Positions 21,938 to 33,411 of a DNA stretch of 64,000 nt are shown here, piece after piece. The notes below the pieces were generated by a model. It worked only from the letters and a program-made list of their open reading frames with translations. It did no database searches and had not been told where the DNA came from. Numbering within the stretch: position 1 is the first letter of the stretch; each line of letters starts with the position of its first letter. The position numbers and the translations under genes are program-made. Source of the DNA: Pelobates cultripes (Eukaryota > Chordata > Amphibia > Anura > Pelobatidae); NCBI GenBank assembly GCA_933207985.1, contig OW240912.1:365151568-365215567 (forward strand). The letters run 5' to 3'.

Positions 21938-23077
21938 CAGTGCCATATTAACAACATTATTGCCCCCCCAGGCAAAGCAGTGCAGTTGGGCCCTGCCTAC
22001 ACAACCACTCATGAATGAAATGGAAATTATCAATAAAATTAAGCTTATATTTATTGGTACCTCCAATAAATGCCATACATTCATATAATACACATACACG
22101 GACTGCTGAATGCAGATGGACTGCTGAATGCAGACGGACTGCTGAATACATACACAGACTGCTGAACACATAAACACACAGACTGCTGGATATACACAGA
22201 CAGACAGACAGCAGTGAGGGGTGCAGTGTGTGTGTGTATGAGAGGTGCAATGTGTGTATGTGAGGGGTGCGCTGTGTGTGTGTATGGGGAGTGCAATGTG
22301 TATATGTGAGCTCTGTGTATATGTGAGGGGTGCTCTGTGTATGTGAGGGGTTGTGTGCGCGAAGGATGCTGTGCGAAGGGTGCTGTGCGAAGGGTGCTGT
22401 GTGTGTTTGTGAGGGGTGCTCTGTGTGTGGGGTGCAGTGTATGTTAGGGGTGCAGTATGTGTTTGTGAAGGGTGCTGTGTGTGTATGTGAGGGGTTGTGT
22501 GTGTGAGGGGGTGCATAGGGATAAGGGGTTTTTGTTATTTTTATTTAAGATCAATTTTTATAATAGCTTCATGTCCCCATCCCCCCCCTTCTTCTTACCT
22601 TTGATGAAGGAGTGGGGACACTGCCAGCCCTGGTGGTCCGGTGGTAAGAAATGATGAGTAGACCCTTCGTTAGTGAGAGGTATGACCTGGGAGGAAGTTT
22701 TTCCCACAGCAGAGCTCTGACCCAACATTCTGCTCGTGGAAGGAGTGAAGAGAGCCTGCAGCCAGAGGAGCTGCAGGTGGTATTAACTTCTCCACCGAGC
22801 AGAATGCTGTTTTGGAGCTCTGACATGTTCGCAGGAAAAACTTCATCCCAGGTCCTACCTCTAACTAACGAAGGGCCTTTGAGCTGGTGAGGGAGATCTT
22901 CGAGAGGGCCCAAAGCAAGGGAGCAGGGCCGTCTCTTAGTGGGCTGGTGTTCTCATAACAGAGGAGATAAAAGGATCTCCCCTGTAGGCCCCAGCACATG
23001 GGCGACGTTGTGGGGTCCCTATGCTGGTGGGGCCCCCGGGCAAGTGCCCAGCGAACCCATGCGGAAAGACGGACCTG
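21938..23077. mobile_element. hAT-like non-autonomous element with internal GT expansion
   Basis: The left tip CAGTGCCATATTAACAACA (21938) and the right tip, CAGGTCCGTCTTTCCGCATG in reverse complement (ending 23077), are similar in design, and both lead into a C/G-rich GGGCCC segment. Flanks are ACTCTGGG (21930-21937) and CCTCTGGG (23078-23085), 7 of 8 matching, as expected for the 8-bp duplications of hAT elements. The interior has GACTGCTGAA repeats (22095-22195) and a GT-rich tract (about 22200-22520). No transposase is encoded. Confidence 0.65.
22200..22520. repeat. GT-rich minisatellite inside the hAT-like element
   Basis: Variants of 'GTGTGTATGTGAGGGGTGC' repeat with a period near 20-40 bp. 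The minus-strand open frame across it (His/Thr-rich) is repeat-derived. Confidence 0.8.
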
Positions 23078-23388
23078 CCTCTGGGTGTAGTTTTGATTCA
23101 AGGTTGAAACTTCCTATTTTTCGATGCTAGTTTGTTGTCTGGCATTATTTTCCATTTAATTTTGCTGTATTTTTTATTTTTTTCTGTTCATATATTTTCA
23201 TTCATTGTAATGTTAATCTCTTGCTCATTGCTGTCTCTGTATTGTTCTGTAAAACATTGTACGTGATTCTCTTTTTCACGGTCTTTGTATTATATGAAAA
23301 AAACAACACTTTTCTTAAAGATTGTCGCCCAAAACCTCTAAAAAAGAGAACACAAGTTTGAACAATAAAGACATCCACCCTGGAGATA
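23078..23388. other. No recognised feature
   Basis: T-rich; nothing supported. Confidence 0.4.
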
Positions 23389-23542
23389 ACGTTTTGGGGA
23401 GGAATATCAAGTTAAAATAGGTGCTGTTCTGGTGATGCTAAATTTGAAACAATCATCTTGGCAACCAATCAAATGTCTCTCAACATTTAGCATTTTACAC
23501 CCAGAACAGCACCTGTTTTACATTGATAAATCTCCCAAAAAG
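23389..23542. mobile_element. Short palindromic MITE
   Basis: The left end TTTTGGGGAGGAATATCAAG ... AGGTGCTGTTCTGG is matched in inverse by CCAGAACAGCACCTG ... GATAAATCTCCCAAAA. The whole ~150-bp unit can fold into one hairpin. This size and 'GGTGCTGTTCTG' arm fit a short MITE type I have seen in frogs. Confidence 0.75.
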
Positions 23543-24476
23543 TTTTTATGTGGAGACATATTTGAAGATGTCATACTTAGGCCATATTGCAAATATGACT
23601 ACATGTAATGACTGACCCTTTGTATTACTTTTTTTAGTTTTAGTTTTTTTTTTAGTTTTTTTGTCTTTCTTCCCAATTTAACTATAACTGATGAAATATC
23701 CACCTCATCCCTAGCTAATTGCTTTAATTTAGAAATACCCTATTGCTAATGTGATACATTTTTACAATTAACATAGTAGTGACACATTGGCTTCCTTGTT
23801 CTTTGCCACAGAACATCACCATAATGAACTAGTTTATTCATTCACACTATCATTTTACCACAGTGCCACCTGTCATTCAAATGTTTAGTTACACACAAAT
23901 CTCATAATAAAATGTTATATGTGAAAAAAGAACAGGTAAAGTGTTTGTTTCTACTTCTTGTGAGATTTTTAATAAAATAAATACATTCTATGTACCGGTA
24001 ATTCATATTCATCTAGCTTTATGTCTGTGAACTACTTTCATGAAATCTGTTTTTGCATGATTTTTAAATTCTACGTAGTAGCATAATAAATAGTGCTCCG
24101 TCTTTAGTGTTACTTGGAAGATATATTTGACTGAAATTTATTTTCATATGCCGTGCATTATATTTGCAGTGTTCTTTTTGTAGCCAGGAGAAATTCATTC
24201 ATTTTCCCACACACGTTGAGCACTTCTGAGCTTTCCTGGCAATGTCTGTGCCTTTGCTCTGAGATGCATGTAGATTTTGTCCATGCATGCTCTTTAGCAG
24301 ATCTGACACTGCAGTCAGCTTATCCACCTTATTCTTGTGATGTTAAGATGCACATCCAACTTATTCTGGTTTTATTCACTTAGAGTTGGAAACTTTTGGT
24401 CGAGTCTACATTGTACTTACACACTATAGGTTATACTATCGTTGTATCTAGGTGACTAGGTGACTTAAAGGTAGGC
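23543..24476. other. No recognised feature
   Basis: AT-rich; chance ORF at 24153-24383 without a domain. Confidence 0.45.
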
Positions 24477-25137
24477 AGACAATGTAATAGAGCAGCAGGA
24501 AATGCTAGCAGAATGATTGGTTGTATAGGGAGAGGTATTAGCAGTAGAAAGAGGGAAGTGCTCATGCCATTGTACAGAACTCTGGTGAGACCTCACTTGG
24601 AGTATTGTACACAGTACTGGAGACCGTATCTTCAGAAGGATATTGATACCTTAGAGAGGGTTCAGAGAAGGGCTACTAAACTGGTTCATGGATTGCGGGA
24701 TAAAACTTACCAGGAAAGGTTAAAGGATCTTAACATGTATAGCTTGGAGGAAAGACGAGACAGGGGGGATATGATAGAAAAATTTAAATATATAAAGGGA
24801 ATCAACACAGTAAAGGAGGAGACTATATTTAAAAGAAGAAAAACTACCACAACAAGAGGACATAGTCTTAAATTAGAGGGACAAAGGTTTAAAAATAATA
24901 TCAGGAAGTATTACTTTACTGAGAGGGTAGTGGATGCATGGAATAGCCTTTCAGCTGAAGTGGTAGAGGTTAACACAGTAAAGGAGTTTAAGCATGCGTG
25001 GGATAGGCATAAGGCTATCCCAACTATAAGATAAGGCTAGGGACTAATGAAAGTATTTAGAACATTGGGCAGACTAGATGGGCCGAATGGTTCTTATCTG
25101 CCGTCACATTCTATGTTTCTATGTTTCTATGTTTCTA
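24477..25137 (+). mobile_element. Rex1/CR1-like LINE, 3' end
   Basis: The segment contains the reverse transcriptase C-terminal coding end, a short UTR with 'GGGCCGAATGGTTCTTATCT', and a tandem tail of three ATGTTTCT units (25111-25137). LINEs of the CR1/Rex1 group end in short tandem repeats instead of poly-A. The copy is 5'-truncated, as is normal for the class. Confidence 0.85.
24513..25034 (+). pseudogene. LINE reverse transcriptase C-terminal domain (5'-truncated copy)
   Basis: This 173-residue open frame is well preserved. It begins within the thumb/connection region with VLMPLYRTLVRPHLEYCTQY (residues about 17-36), followed by LERVQRRATKLV, the hallmark 'E..Q..A' helix of CR1, L2 and Rex1 proteins. 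It ends with the DAWNSLSAEVV and TVKEFKHAWD motifs that close this protein class. The palm domain with the catalytic FADD is missing, so it cannot act. The intact frame suggests a relatively young copy. The listed start is only the first ATG; the real protein began upstream. Confidence 0.85.
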
Positions 25138-26247
25138 ATAGTCAACAATTAAGTTCACTGACAATAAGGCAGTGCCGGTGTCCTAAAGAGAAAACATTTC
25201 TAGAAGTCATACAACAGTGTGACATGCGTAATAAATACAGTTACTTCACTGTCTCAAAAAAGGGTGATTGTTTAAACCAACAATGTAAGAGTAGTATTTA
25301 AGGGTTTTATTTGACTGCAAGAAATGCACCGCAGGCGGCAAATGTTCTATTTAGTACAAAAAAGTGTGATTTTTTAAACCAACTCTGTAAGAGTAGTATT
25401 TAACGGTTTTATTGGACTGCAAGAATTGCACCGCAGGCCGCAAATGTTCTATTTAGCACAAAAAGTGTGATGTTTTAAACCAACAATGTAACAGTAGTAT
25501 TTAAGGGTTTTATTGGACTGCAAGATATGCACAGCGGGCTGCAAATGTTCTATTTAGCACAACAAAAGTGTGATTTTTTTAAACCAACAATGTAACAGTA
25601 GTATTTAACGGTTTTATTGGACTGCAAGAAATGCACCGCAGGCTGCAAATGTTCTATTTAGCACAAAAAAGTGTGATTTTTTTTAAACCAACAATGTAAC
25701 AGTAGTAATAACGGTTTTATTGGACTGCAAGAAATGCACCGCAGGCCGCAAATGTACTATTTAGCACCAAATAAATGTGAATTTTTCAAAGTGTGATGTA
25801 ACCACAGTATTTGACGGTTTTATTTGACTCTCAAATATGAAGTGCACGCCCCAAATTTACTTTTTAGCACCAAGAAAATTGGAATTGGTCAAACTGCAAT
25901 GTAACCACAGTATTTGACTGTTCTATTTGACTCTCAGATATGAAGTGCACGCCCCAAATGTACTTTTTGGCACCAAAAAAATTTGAATTTTTCAAAGTGC
26001 GATGTAACCACAGTATTTGACCTTTCTATTTCACTCTCAGATATGAAGTGCACGCCCCAAATGTACTTTTTAGCACCAAAAAAATTTGAATTAGTGAAAC
26101 TGCTATGTCATACCAGTATTTGACAGTTCTATTTGACTCTCAGATATGAAGTGCACGCCCCAAATTTATTTTGTAGCACCAAAAAAATGTGAATTAGTCA
26201 AACTGCTATGTCACAGCAATATTTGACGGTTCTATTTGACTCTCAGA

Positions 26248-27618
26248 CAGGGCCGCCATCAGGGGGTGACAACCATAACGGTTGTCATGGGCCCGGCTAC
26301 CCTGGGGGGCCTGGCCGACCGGGCCCCACGTTGGGTGGCGAAACTGCATCTGCACCGGGGCCCATCAGGTGGCCCAAGCATTTAGGGCCATCCGATGGGC
26401 CCAATATCTTCAGGGGCCTGGTCAGTGCTGCGGCCGTGTAATTGCAAGTGCTGCTGGGAGAAAGTGATGGCTGGTCACTTCCTCCCAGTTTACTCTGCGC
26501 GGGGGGAGAGCAGCGGGAGAGCAGAGGGAGAGCGGAGGACAGGAGAGGACACCAGAGGCATCCGCTCCCATCATCCCCAGCCACCCACCTGCAACTTAAA
26601 GGTAAGAGGAGGGCGGCTGATAAATTAGGTATGTGTGTGTGTATATATATGTCTGTGTGTGTGTGTCAGTATATATGTGTGTATGTATCTATGTATGTCT
26701 GTGTGTGTATATGTCAGTATGCATGTATGTTTGTGTGTGTATGTCAGTATGCATGTATGTCTGTGTGTATGTGTCTATCTGTATGTGTGTGTGTTTGTCA
26801 GTATGTATATATGTCTGTATGTATGTCTATTTGTCAGTATGTATGTCTGTGTATGTGTCTGCAAGTATGTATGTCTGTGTGTGTGTATGTCAGTATGCAT
26901 GTATGTCTGTTTGTCCATATGTATGTATGTCTGTATGTATGTGTGTGTGTCAGTATGTATGTGTGTATGTATGTCAGTATGTCTGTGTGTGTGTATGTCA
27001 GTATGCATGTATGTCTGTGTATGTGTCTATCTGTATGTGTGTGTGTATGTCAGTATGTATATATGTATGTGTGTGTGTCAGTATGTATGTGTGTATGTAT
27101 GTAATTCAGTATGCATGTATGTCTGTGTGTATGTGTCTATCTGTATGTCAGTATGTATATATGTCTGTATGTATGTATGTATGTCTGTGTGTGTGTGTAT
27201 GTCAGTATGTATGTATATATCTATCTGTCAGTATGCATGCATGTCTCTGTGTGTGTATGTCAGTATGTCTCTATATATCTGTGTATGTATATATCTATCT
27301 GTGTGTGTGTGTATGTATGCCATTATGTAGTATGTATGTCAGTATGTATGTCTGTTTGTATGTCTGTATGTATGTCTGTTTGTCAGTATGTATGTCTGTA
27401 TGCATGCGTGTGTCTGTATGTCAGTATGTGTATGTGTGTGTATATCTGTGTATGTGTCTATATGTGTGTATGTCTGTTTCAGTATTTGTATGTATCTTTC
27501 TGTGTGTGTGTCCTTTTGTGTCTGTGTGTACTCCTGTGGGTGGGATTTGGAGGCGGGCACCTGGGGGCCCAGACCTGGAGCTGTATTAGGGGCCCCACAA
27601 TTTCTGATGGCGGCCCTG
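26248..27618. mobile_element. hAT-like non-autonomous element (1,371 bp) inside satellite
   Basis: The left tip CAGGGCCGCCATCAGG and the right tip (inverse of CTGATGGCGGCCCTG) are matching terminal inverted repeats. The flanks are identical 8-bp CTCTCAGA at 26240-26247 and 27619-27626, the hAT signature. The interior is GC-rich at both ends, with a long GT-rich array between. No transposase frame is recognised. Confidence 0.9.
26630..27530. repeat. ~900-bp GT-rich array (TGTATGTCTG / CAGTATGTATG variants)
   Basis: Units such as 'GTCAGTATGTATGTCTGTGT' recur throughout. Very long open frames are present on both strands (up to 318 codons of Cys/Val/Met/Tyr) because the repeat avoids stops. They have no sign of being genes. 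Confidence 0.9.
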
Positions 27619-27810
27619 CTCTCAGATATGAAGTGCACGCCCCAAATGTAATTTTTAGCACCAAAAAAAATGTGAATTAGTCAAACTGCTATGTTACAGC
27701 AATATTTGACAGTTCTATTTGACTCTCACATATGAAGTGCACACTACAAATTTACTTTTTAGCACCAATAAAAATTTGAATTTGTCAAACTGCAATGTCA
27801 CACCTTTAAA

Positions 27811-28319
27811 AAAAAAAAATGCCTAGATATTGCCCACTGAGCTACCAGAACAGGATTAAAGTAATGTGCCTGGCACACATACAGTTGCAAGTGCCCACCT
27901 AACAAACAGACTAATTGCTTATTTCTCTGTGGCTCAGGGCAGGGCAGGGTACAAAAGTAATCGCTGTAGTTATCTAATCTGTCCCTCACAGCTGCAGCAT
28001 CCTCTCCCTACACTAATAAGAGCTCATGTGACTCCAGCTTATATAGAGGCTGGGTCACATGCTGCACTGGCCAATCACAGCCATGCCATTAGTAGTCATG
28101 GCTGTGATGGCTTCTAAGGGCACACGAGTCAAACGCTTGTTGATTGGCTGCCCTGCAGTTTTTCAAAACGCGCCATTAAATCGCCGAACACCGAACCTTT
28201 ACTGAAATGTTCGTGTTCTGGTTCAGGGTCCAAAAAGCATAATGTTCAGTACGAACCTGAACTTTACAGTTCGGGTTCTCTCAATTCTACTAATGTGCTT
28301 TTGATCGCCAAATTTTGCC
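27811..28319. other. Repeat-associated region with hairpin and CGAAC-rich end
   Basis: A 12-bp perfect stem (ATCACAGCCATG / CATGGCTGTGAT) lies at about 28074-28110. The right part, 28180-28290, alternates CGAAC and GTTCG motifs (CGAACACCGAACC, ACAGTTCGGGTT) and may be the edge of a further repeat that hosts the satellite. No gene is recognised. Confidence 0.4.
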
Positions 28320-28868
28320 GCTTCCATCTCAAAAACATAGTGCACCTATTTAATGTCCCCCTCTCAGTCCCTACATTGGCTTCCCAAAAGATATAGTGCT
28401 CAATTGAAAATTCTGGTACTTGCTTACAAATCTCTACATAATGTTGCTCCTACCTACCTATCCTTCCTAATACATCAGTATGTCCTGTCCAAGCCCCTAG
28501 GCTCTGCAGAAGATCGGCATCTATTCTTTGTTCATACTCTCACCTCTAAAGCTCACCTTCAAGGCTTCTCTAGGAGGGCACCATACCTATGGAACTCCCT
28601 TTCCTGCTCTGTTAGATTCTCACCCAGTCTCCATTCCTTCAAAAAATGAATAAAAACTAACTTCTATAGGAGGGCATATCAATTAAATTGTTAATAGCTT
28701 ACCCTCCCCTCACCTAGCTTCCTCTCCTGCAACTGTATCATTCCCCCATGCAAAATTAGCCTTCATTGAGAACTATTCTAGCAACCTACTTTTTCACCTG
28801 TTGGTCCACTGATTGTACAGCACTGTAGCCTTTGTTGGGGCTCTAGAAATATTTTTAATAATAATAAT
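28320..28868 (+). mobile_element. L2-type LINE 3' fragment with internal deletion
   Basis: Coding text runs SLHWLPKRYSAQLKILVLAYKSLHN, then YLWNSLSCSVR and the terminal RRAYQLNC. This corresponds to the C-terminus of the longer L2 at 44683-45605, including the same final YQLNC-stop. The upstream piece 'CCATCTCAAAAACAT' matches the other copy before a deletion, so the middle is lost. The 3' end resembles TGTACAGC-CTGT-G followed by (AAT)n. Confidence 0.85.
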
Positions 28869-30183
28869 AGTTTGCCATTATATATATCCAGTGATGCCAC
28901 TGAGTTGAAAAATTGTTTGCACACCAGTACTCTTATATTTTTAGATATTTGACATCCACTGTATTCCTCGCTAGAGCTCTGGACATTCGCAAATACCACG
29001 TGTGAAACACTGCACAGGCTGAGTTATTATTAATTTTGTGCGGAGGGCTAGTTGCACCCCAAGCACAAGTGACTTAGGCAACCCTAAACTCAGCAAATGG
29101 GAAACAGACATAAAAATCTTCCCCTTGCAGGCAGAGCCCCTAAAATGGGATGGCAACCATCCCCTCACTCTCACTAAGTGGGCGATCACTCCCACCTCCC
29201 TCTGTTGAAAAACTGGGAGAAATTCTTCCTCCCTCCTCCTCCCGACTCCATCGTATCGACGGCCCGACAGCAAGAGCATGTGCTCTCTGAGAGGGCAAAT
29301 CAGTCCAATCACAGGCTTCTCTAATCAGGGTTTGAGTAACCCTTTAAATGTTGACAGATATTTGACATCATCCTTTTCTGAAGACTCAATATTGCAAGAT
29401 CTTATTGTACCATGTGCTGTGACATCAGCTCTTTCTCCTTCTTTCCCACCTCTTTGACTGTGGAATAAAATGATGATGCTACCTGCTGTTCTTTTCCCTT
29501 TAAAATTGAAATACTTGGGATGAGGGCTTGGAGGAACTAGAGGGAATGCAAAACTCATGCTAACATTGACTAGATCAATATGCTGTGCAACAGTTGGGTG
29601 TATGTTCCTTAGACAAAGTCAGATTTAAGGCATGAAGTGAGCTATAGTAAGTGTGAAGGTATACAACATGTTTCCATGGTTACTAGTGGACGTGAAGACT
29701 TTGCTCAAAACAGGAAACAGAAGGATCAGTTATCAGGGGTTAGACAACTAATCATTGATGGCCAGGTAAATTAGTCAATATCCACAGAAAGATCTTGAGT
29801 CAACAAGAATATGTTTAGTTGACTAGTTAAGAGTCCGTAAAGGGTGCTGTCACTTTACATGTTTTGTTTTTAAATTAAATAGAACACCTGAGGCCCAACC
29901 AAAAAAGTATTGTCTACGGAAAAAAGGTTCTTGAGAATGTGATACCAGAATCTAAGGTTTCTGTTCATTAGCTGATTAGCTCTCTGTGCAATGAATAGGA
30001 AACTGAATATTTACATACATGCTTTATATCTATTATACACCAGTTTCTCTAGTTACAGTGTGATTCTGTACCAATCGCCTAGCATACCAGGTTCTTTATC
30101 CAGTGTAACAGAGTGTTTTACTTTTTATCAGTAATAGTTTCTCTGCTATCCTTAGAACCTATTTCTCTTATCTTAGAACAAGA
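28869..30183. other. No recognised feature
   Basis: Mixed composition; a C-rich patch near 29180-29260 carries chance minus-strand ORFs. Nothing is recognised. Confidence 0.4.
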
Positions 30184-30319
30184 ATAGGCAACCTTCGGCA
30201 CTCCATCTGTTGTGGACTACATACCCCATAATGTTATTACACCTATAACATTGGCAAGTCATCATGGGAGGTGCAGTCCAAAACATCTGGAGTGCCAAAG
30301 GTTGCCTATGCCTATCTTG
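30184..30319. mobile_element. Palindromic MITE (~136 bp)
   Basis: AATAGGCAACCTTCGGCACTCC at the left is mirrored by GGAGTGCCAAAGGTTGCCTATG at the right. Pairing continues through 'TGTTGTGGACTACAT' for about 50 bp per arm. The 'GGCAACCTTCGGCACTCCA' arm belongs to a common small frog MITE type, as I recall it. Confidence 0.8.
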
Positions 30320-32758
30320 CACTATTAGACATAAAACAGGGGAATAATAAATAGTGTAGAATGCCTTTAAAATTTATTTATATTCAAAGTTATACTAGTT
30401 GACTTCTTCATGGACACAGTTAAACTCAGTTGTGGGTCTATTAAAAAATAAATAGCTGTACATGCACTCTAATTTGTCTGTAGGTAAATTATCCTCCTCA
30501 CAGCATGTGTTCTGATTATTTTGAACATTTTATGTAATATTTCAAGACAATTGTGCTTTTTTTCTGTGTCTTCCAATCAAAATGCTTGCATTCAGGAGAT
30601 TGGTTCTCTCCTGTTGTGATTGGTAATTTAGCAATGTCTCAGAATGTTTTATAGTCCAGTAGGTCTCATTGATATAGCATTCACAAGGTTATTTAGGGGG
30701 AATTAAAAATAAATTTCAAATTTAAGGTTAAAGTAGCTGAAGTAGGAAAAGTAATCTATGCTTTCACTTCACTGTAGCAAATAACCATGACATTGTTGAA
30801 CTACATTCGTTTTTCATGAACTAATTTAAAGTCCTATTTGAATGGTCATATTCATTGAGAACCCTATCTATATAGGTAATCAGATCTACATATTTTTTCG
30901 TCATAACCTACTTCATTACAGGCAGGAATATACACTACGAGGGTTTATTTTCAATACAGATACCAACAAGCTGTCAATGTTTAAAATCACTGTTAACATC
31001 AGCGACTCTGTACAGCTGTTTCCACGCTACAATATTTCACTGTTAGCAACTGCTAATTAGAGGCTGCTCTAACACTGCTATTTTAGCTATTTTAGTCAAA
31101 TTTTGTAAGTTTTTCAGTTTTTAATTCACCGCCATTCTCTATTTAGCAAATAAACTCTTTGGAACATATTGCTCAGATGATCACAGTATATGCACTGAGC
31201 TAACCTATTCTAGTGTCCTGATGGAGTTTGCTATGTCAATTAATTGGAAAATACACTTTTGTGTCCAATTTGGAGAACAGTAAGTACTCACTGGTGGTAG
31301 GTATCAGTGGTATCAGTGGAAACAGGAGTAATTAGTGTGCAGATGCCAAGACCGAGGATGTAACATGGCATAACTGTTGGTATTTGTTATTAATAAACAT
31401 CTACTGGCTATTGCCACTATTGATGTTTAACAACTGCTTTTTACCAACCAAGCACATAAAAAGCCCAGCGTAGATGCCAATTGGCACGTGAAGAATTTAG
31501 TTGTTACCTACCAACCACAATTCTAAATCATACCACAGTATGTCAGTGGGGCAGATAAAATATGCTATATTTATAGACAGTAGAAACAAATAATTAGGAA
31601 TGCTTTCTTAATAATAGTGAAATCAGAAAAAAAAAATTTAGATTTAAAGGAGATGGAAAAGAAGAAGAAATTATTTCTATTATAATTTGATATGATAAAA
31701 AATATAATGGACAAACAGTTATGGTACAACATAATATTAAACCACAGCATGCAACAAAGTAAAGAACATTTGGCAGATATATTAGAATTCTACAGTTTTG
31801 AAAGATGTTTGAAAAATATTCTGTCAAATATAAGCTTGTTATGGCTTTTAAAGAATGGTACAAGTTGCTAAACTCCAGATGCACAGGGCACAAATCTCTT
31901 TGGTTAGTGGGAGCAGTTAAGGATTAAATCCAGCATTACATTATTCTAACACGTGTTTACTAGTATATCATCTATTGCTGTGTTTGGATGGGAGCCAGCT
32001 TGTATGAACAATTTATTATCCTAAATCTTTTACAAATAAACAACAAAAAAATGAAATCTCACTAACATATAGTTCTCATTTATTGTATCAAACGTAATAA
32101 ATTTGAATTTAAACATTATTATTTTCATTTTGCTTTCCTTTGACATATTGAAGAAAGTGAGTGAGTGAACAGAGAACTAGATAACAGTTAAAAAAACCAA
32201 AAAACCTTACAACCTTTCACAATGAGTGTGGTCACAGATATTGTACGTATCCTTGGAAGCAGTTGGAAATTAAGTTTCAAAATTATTTTATAATTACTCT
32301 GTGCTAGATGTGCATTCTATTTCATTTTACATTCCCAGTGTATTAGGTATAATTTCCATCCTCAAACTATTAAAATCCATAAAACAGAGTACACTATGGA
32401 AAACACAAGAAAACGCCTTTTTGGGACATCGCATTATAGTGTCAAGCTTCATAAGAAAAACTATTTTTTAAGCTTGATATGCAATTTTTTTGTTTCTGAG
32501 TACTGAGCCAATATATAATCTAATTATGTATCTGAAGATTTTAATCAGACCTTATCACTAGCACTGTAGGTTTAAGTGGACAGTTAAAAGGAGAACAAGA
32601 AGTGTACCATATTGTGGCTGGATGAGAACATGTAAAAGTTATTTCATGTGATCTTCCTTTTTATATTTTGTAGGACTGATCATGAAGCGGTATTCCCTAT
32701 ACACTGTTTTATGTTGTCCACACTCTTTACATTATTTGTCTTTTGTTGTATAATAACA
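30320..32758. other. AT-rich interval, no recognised feature
   Basis: A 2.4-kb block with no recognisable repeat terminus or coding domain; chance ORFs only (30842-31060, 31594-31893). It is among the longest stretches here without an identified transposon, so it may be old unique sequence. Confidence 0.45.
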
Positions 32759-33411
32759 TACAGTGAACAAAATTATAAAAGCAACACTTTTGTTTTTGCC
32801 CCCATTTTTCATGAGCTGAACTCAAAGATCTAAGACTTTTTCTATGTACACAAAAGGCCTATTTCAAATACTGTTCACAAATCTGTCTAAATCTGTGTTA
32901 GTAAGGACTTCTTCTTTGCCAAGATAATCCATCCACCTCACAGGTGTGGCATATTAAGATGCTGATTAGACAGCATGATTATTGCGAAGGTGTGCCTTAG
33001 GCTGGCCACAATAAAAGGCCACTCAGAAATGTGCAGTTTTATCACACAGCACAATGCCACAGATGTTGCAAGTTTGGAGGGAGCGTGCAATTGGCATACT
33101 GACTGCAGGAATGTCCACCAGATCTATTGCCCGTGAATTGAATGTTTATTTCTCTACCATAAGCCGTCTCCAAAGGTGTTTCAGAGAATTTGGCAGTACA
33201 TCTAACCGGTTCACAACCGCAGACCACGTGTAACCACACCAGCCCAGGACCTTTACATCCAGCATATTCACCTCTAAGATCGTCTGAGACCAGCCACCCA
33301 GACAGCTGCTGCAACAATCAGTTTGCATAACCATTGAATTTCTGCACAAATCGTCAGAAACCATCTTGGGGAATCTCATCTGCATGCTCGTCGTCCTCAT
33401 TGGGGTCTCAA

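Larger units (their letters stand above)
25250..27810. repeat. ~103-bp satellite array (about 12 units), split by a hAT-like element
   Basis: Anchors 'GACTGCAAG' or 'GACTCTCA' recur at about 25313, 25415, 25516, 25620, 25723, 25826, 25929, 26031, 26135 and 26238, a spacing of 101-104 bp, and again in the sequence after 27618. The first five units are type A (GGACTGCAAGAAATGCACCGC) and the later ones type B (GACTCTCAGATATGAAGTGC). After removing the insertion and one TSD copy the next anchor (27721) again falls about 104 bp on, so the array was continuous before the insertion. Confidence 0.9.

Noticed and set aside
21917..22516. 199-codon His/Thr/Pro-rich minus-strand frame
   Set aside because: Repeat-derived from the GT-rich tract of the hAT-like element.
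25250..26240. CRISPR-like array
   Set aside because: The ~103-bp units are repeated in full with no unique spacers; this is a eukaryotic satellite.
26442..27680. Open frames up to 318 codons rich in Cys, Val, Tyr and Met
   Set aside because: They are translations of the GT-rich array, which lacks stops in several frames on both strands. No domain, no start context.
30184..30319. microRNA precursor hairpin
   Set aside because: The long near-perfect arms with the common frog MITE sequence fit a MITE better. Expression data would be needed for a miRNA claim.
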